From positions 124,001 through 188,000 of the forward strand of contig JAFGXL010000015.1 in the NCBI GenBank assembly GCA_016936655.1: 64,000 bases of DNA, given 5' to 3'. Below are positions 53,214 to 61,525 of the stretch, piece by piece. The position numbers were made by a program, and so were the translations under genes. The notes under the pieces are model-generated. The model was not told the origin of the DNA. It saw only the letters and a list, made by a program, of their open reading frames with translations, and searched no databases. Source of the DNA: Nitrospirota bacterium. Lineage in GTDB: Bacteria > Nitrospirota > Thermodesulfovibrionia > Thermodesulfovibrionales > Dissulfurispiraceae. The stretch's first letter is position 1, and every line of letters begins with the position of its first letter.

Positions 53214-54535
53214 ATTACAAGCCTCTTCTTTTTTCTATATGCAGAAAATTCAGCTGCCCTGTCCTCAAATCCTTTTTTGCCCATTATTCCGTAAGTAAGG
53301 TTTTTACCCTCTTCAACTCCGGGCTGGTCAAATGGATTTATACCAAAAAGAAAGCCTGCTGCTGCTGTAGCTGCCTCAAAAAAATGAAAGAGCTGACCCA
53401 TATGCAGTTCATCCACTTTTGGCATATGGATCGTTATGCTTGGTCTTCCATTTTTTGTTAGGGCTATCTCTGAAGCCTCCTGCTCTGTCTTTATAAGTTC
53501 AGCTAATGAATGACCGGCAAGGTATCCAAGCCCCTCAATATCAGAAAAATCATCAGGAATTTTTATATCTGTTCCATAATCATCCAGAGCTATAAATACA
53601 ACAACCTTGTCATTTGGTCCTTCCATCCAGAGCTGAAGCTGAGAATGCTGGTCTGTTGTTCCAACTGACGGATAAGGCGAAAGCCCGGTGCCCTGCTTTC
53701 CAAGGCTTTCTCCCCAGAGCTGGCAGAACCATTCTGAAAATGACTTGAGCCTGTCAGCATAAGGCACAAGCACTGTAACTGACCTGCCAAACTTTTCTTT
53801 CATTAGATAAAGTGAACCTGCAAAAAGGTATGCCGGATTTTTGTATAAATCTCTCTGTATGCATGCTGCGTGCATCTGCCTCGCGCCTTCAAGCAGCGCC
53901 TTCACATTAAAACTGGCAGCCCCCGCAAGCAGAAGACCTACAGGACTCAGCACAGAGAACCGGCCTCCGACCGATGGAGGCACACTTAATGACATGATAT
54001 TATGTTCTCTTGCTATCTTCCTAAGGCTGCCCTTTTCAGGATCAGTTGTTATTACTAGATGTTCCTGAGGATTCAGTCCAAGCTCTTTAAGCTTTCTCCA
54101 TATGATCATAAAAGATGCTAGGGTTTCAGCTGTGCTGCCTGATTTTGTTACTACATTAACAATGCTGTGTTTTAGGTCAGCTGCATCGAGTATCTTTTGA
54201 AGAGTCATGGGATCGATATTGTCATATATGAAAAACCTGGGCTTGTTGAAGTTATTATGCAGAGGGCTGAGGGCCTCGAGTATTGATCTTGGTCCCAGAG
54301 CAGATCCGCCTATGCCAAGCAATATGAAGTTAGAAAAGTTAGCTGCCTTTTTTGCGGCAGCTTCTACGCTTGATATATCCTGATCTAAAAGCTCAAAAAA
54401 ACCCAGGCCAGCCTGAGCGCCCATACCAAAAAACTTGTTCAATTGCCCGATATCAAGACTGTCCAATTCCTGAGACATGAGTCTTGATGAATCAACAGAC
54501 TCGGATGTGATGTTCGTAAAATCAAACCTAATCAT
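53210..54535 (-). CDS. pgi: Glucose-6-phosphate isomerase
   Basis: The 441-residue enzyme interconverts glucose-6-phosphate and fructose-6-phosphate. GIGGSALGPRSILEAL, VVTKSGSTAETLASF, GGRFSVLSPVGLL and the C-terminal NPFDQPGVEEGK are the family motifs. It is the shorter bacterial type. The start at 54535 is chosen by AGGAGGG at ideal distance; earlier in-frame codons lie inside the small upstream ORF, which overlaps the pgi start by 8 bases. Confidence 0.96.
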   Translation of the reverse strand: MIRFDFTNITSESVDSSRLMSQELDSLDIGQLNKFFGMGAQAGLGFFELLDQDISSVEAAAKKAANFSNFILLGIGGSALGPRSILEALSPLHNNFNKPRFFIYDNIDPMTLQKILDAADLKHSIVNVVTKSGSTAETLASFMIIWRKLKELGLNPQEHLVITTDPEKGSLRKIAREHNIMSLSVPPSVGGRFSVLSPVGLLLAGAASFNVKALLEGARQMHAACIQRDLYKNPAYLFAGSLYLMKEKFGRSVTVLVPYADRLKSFSEWFCQLWGESLGKQGTGLSPYPSVGTTDQHSQLQLWMEGPNDKVVVFIALDDYGTDIKIPDDFSDIEGLGYLAGHSLAELIKTEQEASEIALTKNGRPSITIHMPKVDELHMGQLFHFFEAATAAAGFLFGINPFDQPGVEEGKNLTYGIMGKKGFEDRAAEFSAYRKKKRLVI

Positions 54536-54695
54536 TATCATCCCTCCTGGTTGAACACTTTTTGCCAAGACTTACCAGATTCTTCGAAATAAACAGGACA
54601 ACAAGAGCAATTATCGCGGCAACAGCAGCTATCTTAGTCAGCTTAAGCGCGAGAAGCACAAAAAGTATCGCTACTATTATTATCCAGTTAAACAT
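54528..54695 (-). CDS. Small coupled membrane protein (55 aa) upstream of pgi
   Basis: This 55-residue reading frame opens MFNWIIIVAILFVLLALK and is one or two hydrophobic helices followed by a basic tail ending in two arginines and DDND. The ATG follows GGAGAG at good distance, and the TAG stop overlaps the pgi start by 8 bases, which is the geometry of translational coupling. Together with the two atpZ/atpI-like genes just upstream it looks like the third gene of a membrane-protein cluster. I recognise no family. Confidence 0.6.
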   Translation of the reverse strand: MFNWIIIVAILFVLLALKLTKIAAVAAIIALVVLFISKNLVSLGKKCSTRRDDND

Positions 54696-54713
54696 AGTCT
54701 CTCCGAAAATATA

Positions 54714-55109
54714 TTATTTAACTCTGCTTTCGGGCTCTTCTGATTCAATTGGGCATGTCTTCTTTTTAGATTCTATAAGACCCTCTTTTACGATTATTAC
54801 AAACACTATGGTAAAACCTATGAGAACTCCGAAAAGATTCAGAAGCTTTAGTATAAAGAGTATCAACAGCAGTGAAAACATTATCAGCATTCTAAATGTT
54901 GTAAGCACCACCATTTTAAACTGCGGCTTTTCTGAACCTACCAGATTCTTTGCTCCCCATACAATTCCCCTGAAATTAGAAAGCCCCAGAGCTCCGCTAA
55001 TCACAATGCTGAAAGCATAGATAATATCTGCAAAGATGAGCGATGAAACAGCTGCTGCCCCTATAGCTATTAGCGACTGGCTGGTTATCCTTTTTATCAT
55101 CACTTCCAT
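54714..55109 (-). CDS. ATP synthase subunit I (AtpI)-like protein
   Basis: The 131-residue membrane protein has four predicted helices with the AtpI-like FRGIVWGAKNLVGSE centre and a cytoplasmic basic and acidic tail (ESKKKTCPIESEEPE). AtpI assists assembly of the c-ring of the F-type ATP synthase or Mg2+ handling. Here no atpB, atpE or other ATP synthase genes follow; pgi does. The start at 55109 follows GGAGAGGG. It lies 15 bases after the atpZ-like gene. Confidence 0.7.
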   Translation of the reverse strand: MEVMIKRITSQSLIAIGAAAVSSLIFADIIYAFSIVISGALGLSNFRGIVWGAKNLVGSEKPQFKMVVLTTFRMLIMFSLLLILFILKLLNLFGVLIGFTIVFVIIVKEGLIESKKKTCPIESEEPESRVK

Positions 55110-55124
55110 CGATAAACCCTCTCC

Positions 55125-55370
55125 TTATTTACCCTGTTTATTCACAACCCTGAATATCTCTCTGAATCCTGCAATTATGCCAACAAAAAGCATTATGAAT
55201 GTCATATATGGAGATGTGCCCATCAAAGAGTCAAGTCCATACCCCATAGCCAGCCCCACAAATGTTGCTATCACAAGGTACATGCCGATGCTGCTGGCCT
55301 CAAGAAACTGCCTGAAAAAAGGCTTTTGATCCTGAGTATCCTTATCTTTTTTGTCGTTTTCATTAAGCAT
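55125..55370 (-). CDS. AtpZ/AtpI-type small membrane protein
   Basis: The 81-residue protein has a charged N-terminus and two helices separated by GYGLDSLMGTSP, the pattern of AtpZ/F0F1-ATPase accessory proteins. The loop between the helices and the end of the second (GFREIFRVV) match the family. It is usually the first gene before atpI-atpB-atpE; here it is followed by an atpI-like gene but the synthase subunits are missing. The ribosome binding site is weak. Confidence 0.75.
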   Translation of the reverse strand: MLNENDKKDKDTQDQKPFFRQFLEASSIGMYLVIATFVGLAMGYGLDSLMGTSPYMTFIMLFVGIIAGFREIFRVVNKQGK

Positions 55371-55432
55371 GAGTGTATGGATACTATAAAATTATGCAGA
55401 AGAAGGTTGCAACCAGGCTGAACTCAGCAATA

Positions 55433-55978
55433 CTAGCAAGCGCCCTGCATTGCAGACAGATCATCCATTATAAAGAGCCTAAGAAGCTTGGCCACCTCTC
55501 TGTAGAATGCTGTTGCAGCAGCATCCTGTATCTTTCTGCAGTATTCCGGAATCCAGTTTATAAGATGCGTCTGCATAAACTGCATCTGCATATTGCCAGT
55601 GTCAGTTTCAACAAGATAAGCCATGAAAAAGAGTTCTGCAGATATGTGATCAGGCGGCAGGTTTAAATTATCATCCATAGCCAAGCCAGCTTTAGCATAA
55701 AACACTTGTGCGCTTTCTGCAGGCTCTGAAAAAAGCCAAGGTTCTGTATCAGGCCTGAAGTCATGCACAGATTGATAAGGCGAAAGCTTGGTCCCGGGGC
55801 TGAGAAATATTTTATTATAGTCTTCTCTTATCTCAAACGGGGCGTCAGATAGCTCTGATCCGAATAATTCATTAATTCCCTCAATAGCCTCATCTGAAGG
55901 CTCTTCAAGAAAAAGCGATGCAAATACCTTATAAAGAGCTCTGCGCTGGAATTTATCATCCTGACCTGAATAGTTCAT
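55433..55978 (-). CDS. TorD/DmsD-family molybdoenzyme chaperone
   Basis: The 181-residue protein has the helical TorD fold: RALYKVFASLFLEEP, YNKIFLSPG, LPPDHISAELFFMAYL and THLINWIPEYC. Chaperones of this family hold a molybdopterin enzyme until cofactor insertion and Tat export are complete. No molybdopterin subunit is present in the window, although an NrfD and Fe-S pair lies directly upstream. The start at 55978 follows GGGGAGGAG; a longer open frame begins inside the terminator. Confidence 0.85.
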   Translation of the reverse strand: MNYSGQDDKFQRRALYKVFASLFLEEPSDEAIEGINELFGSELSDAPFEIREDYNKIFLSPGTKLSPYQSVHDFRPDTEPWLFSEPAESAQVFYAKAGLAMDDNLNLPPDHISAELFFMAYLVETDTGNMQMQFMQTHLINWIPEYCRKIQDAAATAFYREVAKLLRLFIMDDLSAMQGAC

Positions 55979-56020
55979 CATCTCCTCCCCGTGTTTGGTA
56001 TTAGTGTAACAAAAAAGAAA

Positions 56021-56050
56021 AGGCCCTGCCGGAGAGATCCGGCAGGGCCT
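56021..56050 (-). terminator. Terminator between nrfD-like and torD-like genes
   Basis: A perfect 13-bp stem (56021-56033 with 56038-56050) with a 4-base loop is followed on the minus strand by CTTTTCTTTTTT. It should end most transcripts of the cytochrome-FeS-NrfD operon, so the torD-like gene would get less transcript or have its own start. Confidence 0.8.
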
Positions 56051-56063
56051 TGAAGAAACAGAA

Positions 56064-57272
56064 TCAGTGATCAAAATTCTTTGCTGCCTTTATTTTAGGC
56101 AGTGCGAATTTTGTGAGCGCTATAAAGATCATAGCGCCGAGCGCCCAGATTGCTATGCTGATAAGCATCTCTGGTGTCGTAGGCATATACTCATAAATTT
56201 CTCCCAGCGGATCAGGTGTCTGACCAGGTATTACAAGACCCATTCCCTTTTCAATGTAAACGCCGATTATCATCATGACAAGCGCAATATTTAGAGTCTT
56301 GTAGTTGTATCTGTACTTCGGTGTAAGCATTATCGCAAAAGCTGCAAGGTTAAGGACAACAGCTGTCCATATAAATGGCACAAGGTTGGTCTTACCGTCT
56401 ATTCCAAAGAAGAGATAATGCATTGAAGCTCCATTCAGTGTGTGTGAATAGAAATCGGTAAAAATCTCAACAAAAAGGAAGAAAAGGTTTATGCCTAGAG
56501 CGTATGTGATTATCTCGGAAATCTTAAATATGGCCTTATCCTCGATATCCACCTTCTCATACTTTCTTAGCGCCTGGAATACAAGCAGCATAAGCGCAGG
56601 ACCTGAGCAAAATGCTGATGCAAGGAATCTAGGTCCAAGTATTGAAACGTTCCAGAAAGGCCTTGCCTTGACAGCTCCGTAAAGAAAAGCTGTTACTGTG
56701 TGAATGCTGAATGCCATTGGTATTGAGAAAATAACTATAGGCAGAAGAATCTTTAGACTGTATGGTTTGCCCTGCGAGTAGCAGAAAAGCGCATAACCCA
56801 GCGCTGCAAGGTTAACAGCAAGGTAGCCATTAAGTACAAAGAAATCCCAACCAAGCAGTGATGCAGGAAAGTTGATTGTGCCGATTACAGGCAGCATGTG
56901 CCATACGAAAAGCGGACGTCCTACGTCAACCATTATAAAGAGCAGGCACATAATGATAGCCGTAACAGCCATTATCTCACCAAAGAGCACCACCTCTTTT
57001 ATAGGCTTAAACTTATACAGGTATGCCGGAATAACCAGCAGAACAGCAGCAGCAGCAACTCCGACCAGGAATGTGAAGTTTGCGATATAGAATCCCCATG
57101 CTACCTGATCCCTCATGGCTGTGATTATAAGGCCTCTATCAACCTGCAGGTAGTATGCTCCGAGACCTACTGCAAGGATTGCCCCCAGTATGCCCATGAG
57201 CATGTAGTACTTCGGGCCACCCTTGAAAATGTTTGTTATATCTTTGAAGAAATTTATCAACGCGGTGGTCAT
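56064..57272 (-). CDS. NrfD/DsrP-type membrane quinone-interacting subunit
   Basis: The 402-residue protein has about ten transmembrane helices of the NrfD/PsrC family: MRDQVAWGFYIANFTFLVGVAAA, DVGRPLFVWHMLP, NFPASLLGWDFFVLNGYL. It is the longer branch, resembling DsrP and the CbcU-like subunits, which exchange electrons between the menaquinone pool and a periplasmic iron-sulfur partner. It overlaps the stop of the Fe-S gene (TAATG) and is followed by a terminator. The specific complex cannot be named, because no catalytic subunit is present. Confidence 0.88.
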   Translation of the reverse strand: MTTALINFFKDITNIFKGGPKYYMLMGILGAILAVGLGAYYLQVDRGLIITAMRDQVAWGFYIANFTFLVGVAAAAVLLVIPAYLYKFKPIKEVVLFGEIMAVTAIIMCLLFIMVDVGRPLFVWHMLPVIGTINFPASLLGWDFFVLNGYLAVNLAALGYALFCYSQGKPYSLKILLPIVIFSIPMAFSIHTVTAFLYGAVKARPFWNVSILGPRFLASAFCSGPALMLLVFQALRKYEKVDIEDKAIFKISEIITYALGINLFFLFVEIFTDFYSHTLNGASMHYLFFGIDGKTNLVPFIWTAVVLNLAAFAIMLTPKYRYNYKTLNIALVMMIIGVYIEKGMGLVIPGQTPDPLGEIYEYMPTTPEMLISIAIWALGAMIFIALTKFALPKIKAAKNFDH

Positions 57273-58222
57273 TACTTGCCTCCCTCTGCCCTGTTTGATT
57301 TAACTCCGAAGAAGTAGAAAAACTGGGGCTTTGTATTGAGGTCTTCCTTGAGCCTGAAGACTCTGAAGTGTTCCATTGCCTTGCGTATCTCGCTGTTTGG
57401 ATCTGCGAGATTGCCAAACTTTCTAGCGCCTACAGGACATGCCTCAACGCATGCTGGGTATCTGCCCTCCCTTGTACGCTGTATGCAGAATGTGCACTTC
57501 TCAACTGAACCTTTCGGTCTTGGACGGTTGCCGAGATAATGAGTATTTGGATTAAGCTGCTCAGCAGGAACATTAGGTGTGCCCCAATTGAATCGTCTTG
57601 CTCCATAAGGGCATGCTGCCATACAGTATCTGCAGCCTATGCACCAGTTATAATCAATAACAACTATTCCATCCTTTTCCTTCCATGTAGCCTTTGTTGG
57701 GCATACCTTTACGCACGGAGGATCTTCGCACTGCTGGCACTGGACAGGCAGATAAAAATATCCTGGTTCTGGCACCTGCTCAGGCTGATAGTATTTGTCA
57801 GCAGTCTGGAAGTCAGCCATCTTTGCGCCTTTTTTCATCTTCAGAACGCTTATCCACTGGATCTGCGGATCTCTGGACTGGTTATTCTCCTCAACGCATG
57901 CCTGCACGCATTTTCTGCAGCCTATGCATCTTCCGATATCAAGGCCGTATCCAAAAACAACATTTTCCATAGGCTTGGTAGCTTTAACTTTTACTTCTTT
58001 GCTGAACTGTTTTGAGTAGTCTTTTTCGAGGCGGTCTATGACTTTCTTTATTTCTTCGTCACTCATCTCTCTGAAATGTTTTTGAAAAAAACTCTCCAGA
58101 AAGCCTGCGTCAGCATCTGCCGGCGGCAGAGCCATGGCAGCTGCGCCAAGTGCAGCGCCTTTCAGAAAGGTTCTGCGGTCAAGATCAATTGCAGCCGGGT
58201 GTTTTCTTGTATTCTTTATCAT
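57272..58222 (-). CDS. Tat-exported four-cluster ferredoxin-like protein (DsrO/NrfC type)
   Basis: The 316-residue protein carries a twin-arginine signal (DRRTFLKGAALGAAAM) and the four [4Fe-4S] motifs of DsrO/NrfC proteins: CIGCRKCVQAC, CQQCEDPPCVKVCP, CIGCRYCMAACP and CTFCIQRTREGRYPACVEACP. It would pass electrons between the NrfD-type subunit and the multiheme cytochrome upstream, in the periplasm. It forms a tight three-gene operon with both, 22 bases after the cytochrome gene. Confidence 0.93.
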   Translation of the reverse strand: MIKNTRKHPAAIDLDRRTFLKGAALGAAAMALPPADADAGFLESFFQKHFREMSDEEIKKVIDRLEKDYSKQFSKEVKVKATKPMENVVFGYGLDIGRCIGCRKCVQACVEENNQSRDPQIQWISVLKMKKGAKMADFQTADKYYQPEQVPEPGYFYLPVQCQQCEDPPCVKVCPTKATWKEKDGIVVIDYNWCIGCRYCMAACPYGARRFNWGTPNVPAEQLNPNTHYLGNRPRPKGSVEKCTFCIQRTREGRYPACVEACPVGARKFGNLADPNSEIRKAMEHFRVFRLKEDLNTKPQFFYFFGVKSNRAEGGK

Positions 58223-58244
58223 AACCAGGTCACTCCTCCTGTTT

Positions 58245-58820
58245 TTATTTTTTCTTCTTGTAGATTATTTTTTCTGGTCTTTCAGGAGCAGGCATAGGCT
58301 TTATAGCTTTGAATGCCGGCTGGTGCTGATCATGACAGCTGAGGCAATTTTCATAAACCTTTTTGCCGTTCCACATTCCTGTTCTCTTTCCATGAACACC
58401 ATCCTGCCACTCCTTCAAAGAAGCGCCGTGGCACTGGCCGCAGAGCAGGGCTGAATCGTTATAGTCAATGAGATCTCCATTGGCAAGCTTCAGCTTGTCT
58501 CTGTTCTTCTCATCGTGACAGCTATAACACCAGCCTGTAGGCATATGCTTGAGAGTTATTTCGGTATGAAATGTGAGCGCCCTCTCTTTCTTGTTTACAG
58601 GCATTGCTGAGTGGCACTGAGAGCATGGAAAAAATGCCATCTTTGGCGCTGGTGTTACAGTATCCGGAGCATGTACCAACGGCTTTGCCGCGGTCTGCTT
58701 CGGCTGCTGCTTTGCTACCTGCTCAGCCTGTGGCTGCGCCTGCACACCTGACTGGATCAGGAATACTGACAATGCTGTTGCTGCCAGTAGGGTGAAAAAA
58801 ACTGCTTTCATTTTTTTCAT
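58245..58820 (-). CDS. Tetraheme cytochrome c
   Basis: The roughly 191-residue exported protein has a signal peptide, an Ala/Pro/Lys/Gln-rich linker and four heme-binding motifs: CSQCH, CYSCH, CGQCH and CLSCH. The block ending HDQHQPAFKAIKPMPAPERP is characteristic of a small family of multiheme cytochromes beside NrfD-type complexes. The start at 58820 is preferred for its GAGGG spacing. It is the first gene of cytochrome-FeS-NrfD. It is too large and has too many hemes for DsrJ (three), and too few for NrfA-like enzymes. Confidence 0.9.
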   Translation of the reverse strand: MKKMKAVFFTLLAATALSVFLIQSGVQAQPQAEQVAKQQPKQTAAKPLVHAPDTVTPAPKMAFFPCSQCHSAMPVNKKERALTFHTEITLKHMPTGWCYSCHDEKNRDKLKLANGDLIDYNDSALLCGQCHGASLKEWQDGVHGKRTGMWNGKKVYENCLSCHDQHQPAFKAIKPMPAPERPEKIIYKKKK

Positions 58821-58917
58821 AAGCATCCCTCATCTTGATTTATTTATTTCAGCATGTTGACTGATCAGTTTAAAACGCAAAATTTTACAATAATAAATTA
58901 ATTAAAAGCAAGAAAAC

Positions 58918-58964
58918 ATAATACCGCGGTCAAGAGCTCCGAAGCCTTCGGACCGCGGTATTAT
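58918..58964 (-). terminator. Hairpin terminator after hemL
   Basis: A perfect 14-bp stem (58918-58931 with 58951-58964) carries a 19-base loop that contains its own CGAAGCCTTCG hairpin. On the minus strand it follows the hemL stop by 8 bases and is followed by a T-rich stretch. Confidence 0.7.
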
Positions 58965-58971
58965 AAGAACG

Positions 58972-60255
58972 CTATATTTTTTTAAATGAATCGTATGCAG
59001 CAGAAACGGTCTTTTTAATGTCCGATGATGAGTGTGCAAGAGATATGAATCCTGCCTCAAACTGGCTGGGAGCCAGATATACTCCTCTGTTAAGCATATT
59101 AACGAAGAACCTTCCGAACTTTGCTGTGTCTGCCAGCTTTGCGGACTCATAATCATAAACTTCTGAATCGGTAAAATAAGTACAAAACATAGTGCCTGCC
59201 CTGTAAAATTTTGCAGAAACTCCAGCTCTTGAGGCAGCATCTTTAAGTCCATCTTCAAGCTGCTGCATAGACTTCTCCAGTTTTTTATATACATCCTTGC
59301 TGCTTATTATTTTGAGTGTTTCTATACCTGCTGTCATGGCAACAGGATTTCCAGACAGTGTGCCTGCCTGATATACAGGTCCTTCCGGAGCTACCATAGA
59401 CATAATCTCGTTTCTGCCGCCATATGCTCCCACAGGAAGTCCGCCGCCGATCACCTTGCCAAGGCATGTGAGATCCGGCTTTATACCAAATTTTTTCTGC
59501 GCGCCTCCGTATGAAACTCTGAAGCCTGTCATAACCTCGTCAAAGATTAATACAATGCCGTATTTTGAGGTAATTTCGCGAAGTGTCTCAAGAAACCCGG
59601 GCTTTGGTAGAACGCATCCGATATTGCCTACCACAGGCTCAACTATTACGCATGCAATGGATTTCCAATCCTTTTTGACAAGACTGGCAAAAGCCTTGGC
59701 ATCATTATATGGAAGAGTAATTGTGTTTTTTGCATAATCAGCTGGCACGCCCGGACTGTCAGGAACTCCAAATGTCATAGCTCCGGAACCTGCTTTTACA
59801 AGCAGCCCGTCTGAGTGTCCATGATAGCAGCCCTCGAACTTTACTATTTTGTCTCTCTTTGTAAAGCCGCGTGCAACTCTTATAGCGCTCATTGCTGCCT
59901 CTGTGCCTGAGCTCACCATCCTAAGCTTTTCTATTGAGGGATACGCCTTTATTACCAGCTCTGCCAGCTCAACTTCTAAAGGGCATGGAGCTCCGTAGCT
60001 TGTTCCTCTTTCAACAGCTGATTTGATCGCCTTTACTACAGAGGGGTTGGCATGTCCTGCTATCATCGGCCCCCATGAAAGAACATAATCTATAAACTCA
60101 TTGCCATCTACATCAAAAATTTTAGATCCCTTGGCCTTGGATATAAAAAGCGGAGAACCGCCAACAGCCCTGAATGCTCTCACAGGACTGTTAACTCCAA
60201 GCGGCATCAGTTTTGATGCTTTTTTGTAAAGCATTTTTGATCTGTTAGTCTTCAT
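58972..60255 (-). CDS. hemL: Glutamate-1-semialdehyde 2,1-aminomutase
   Basis: The 427-residue PLP enzyme makes 5-aminolevulinate, the first heme precursor of the C5 pathway, from glutamate semialdehyde. The PLP lysine is in LGKVIGGGLPVGAYGG. The SPVRAFRAVGG start and GCYHGHSDGLLVKAGSG are family marks. The ATG at 60255 is preferred over a TTG one codon up. Presence of hemL beside a cytochrome c operon fits heme demand. It lies 15 bases after the GAF/GGDEF gene stop. Confidence 0.95.
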   Translation of the reverse strand: MKTNRSKMLYKKASKLMPLGVNSPVRAFRAVGGSPLFISKAKGSKIFDVDGNEFIDYVLSWGPMIAGHANPSVVKAIKSAVERGTSYGAPCPLEVELAELVIKAYPSIEKLRMVSSGTEAAMSAIRVARGFTKRDKIVKFEGCYHGHSDGLLVKAGSGAMTFGVPDSPGVPADYAKNTITLPYNDAKAFASLVKKDWKSIACVIVEPVVGNIGCVLPKPGFLETLREITSKYGIVLIFDEVMTGFRVSYGGAQKKFGIKPDLTCLGKVIGGGLPVGAYGGRNEIMSMVAPEGPVYQAGTLSGNPVAMTAGIETLKIISSKDVYKKLEKSMQQLEDGLKDAASRAGVSAKFYRAGTMFCTYFTDSEVYDYESAKLADTAKFGRFFVNMLNRGVYLAPSQFEAGFISLAHSSSDIKKTVSAAYDSFKKI

Positions 60256-60273
60256 CAACCCTTCCTTTAAGTC

Positions 60274-61317
60274 TTATTTGCATCTGCTTCGAGCTGCAGT
60301 CTTCTTTTTGGTTGAAGTCTTTGCAGCCGGCCTTTTTCTTGTCTTGAAAATTTTTGCGGATGAATCAACAAGCATCTCTGGTATATCAAATCCATCATCA
60401 GGGAAAGAGACTACAGCAGATCTTAGTGAAACTTTTACACCGCCTCTTTTGCCCACAAATCTTGTTGATGCCACAGCCTTGCCTATCTTGTCAGCAAGCA
60501 CATAGGCTCCATCCTTGCCTGTGTAAGGCACAATTACAGCAAACTGCTCATCCCCTATTCTGCCGCCTATATCCGTATTTCTGCATTTCTGACTGATTAA
60601 CCTGGATATATCTATAAGCAGCTTGTCAGCAAGCAGACTTCCATTTGCCTTATGGAATTTGTCGAAATCTTCAACCTTGAGAAATACTATGCTGATTTCG
60701 TATGAATATCTTAACGCAAGCTTCATAAGCATCTCTGCCTGGTGATAAAGAGATTCAGCATTATGAAGACCTGTAAGAGTGTCGAGTTTGGCCTGCTTTT
60801 CGAGCTCATCAACCAACCTAGTCTTCTCTATAGCCACAACTGCCTGAGAAGCAAAAATATTCAGCAAAAGGCTTTCCTGATCACTGAATTTCTCCCTATT
60901 CTTCCTGAAGACAGTTATACATCCAAGAGCTGTATCTTTTGTCCTAAGCGGAATACAGAGGACTGACTTTACGCCCTTGATGCCAGCTGTCTCTTTTTTA
61001 GATATTTTTTTATCCTTCTGCATATCAATACTGGTGTACTGCTTCCCTGTAATAACAACATGCCCGCCGACCCCTTCTGCAAGACCCAGATTAGGCTGCT
61101 CAAAAAAACCTTCTTCAGAGTCATATCCCTTTATCAGCTTCAGGTCTCCTGAATCCATGTCAAATAGCCTGATTGCAGCAGCATCAGCCTTTGTAAGCTG
61201 GGCAGCTGTCTTGATAATGTGCTCAAACACACTATCGATCCCGTCAAAAACCAGCACCCGTTCAGCAATAAAAAAAATCCTGTTCAGCATATCCGTACTG
61301 ATCATTGCCTTTACCAT
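60274..61317 (-). CDS. GAF domain protein with a degenerate GGDEF domain
   Basis: The 347-residue soluble protein has an N-terminal GAF domain (about 25-165), a short helix and a GGDEF-fold domain (about 175-310). The motif that should read GGDEF is GDEQF at 255-259, with Gln in the catalytic Glu position, so it is probably not an active diguanylate cyclase but may bind c-di-GMP or GTP. A basic Lys/Ala/Thr-rich tail (AAKTSTKKKTAARSRCK) closes the protein. The ATG follows GGAGGG. It heads the hemL transcript. Confidence 0.85.
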   Translation of the reverse strand: MVKAMISTDMLNRIFFIAERVLVFDGIDSVFEHIIKTAAQLTKADAAAIRLFDMDSGDLKLIKGYDSEEGFFEQPNLGLAEGVGGHVVITGKQYTSIDMQKDKKISKKETAGIKGVKSVLCIPLRTKDTALGCITVFRKNREKFSDQESLLLNIFASQAVVAIEKTRLVDELEKQAKLDTLTGLHNAESLYHQAEMLMKLALRYSYEISIVFLKVEDFDKFHKANGSLLADKLLIDISRLISQKCRNTDIGGRIGDEQFAVIVPYTGKDGAYVLADKIGKAVASTRFVGKRGGVKVSLRSAVVSFPDDGFDIPEMLVDSSAKIFKTRKRPAAKTSTKKKTAARSRCK

Positions 61318-61525
61318 TGGTTCCCTCCGAACCTCCGAAAATATCTCAAAGTTAACACAAAATATCGCTAAAACGCAAAGAGATAAGGCATTTGATTCCT
61401 ATAACAAAAGATGCCTTGTAGTAGCCAAACAGACCGCCGTCCTAAGATATCCTGGCGCTTTACAACAGCGCTGTCCATAAGATGAGTAAATCAAAGAAAG
61501 TATTAGTAGCCTTATTACATGAATT

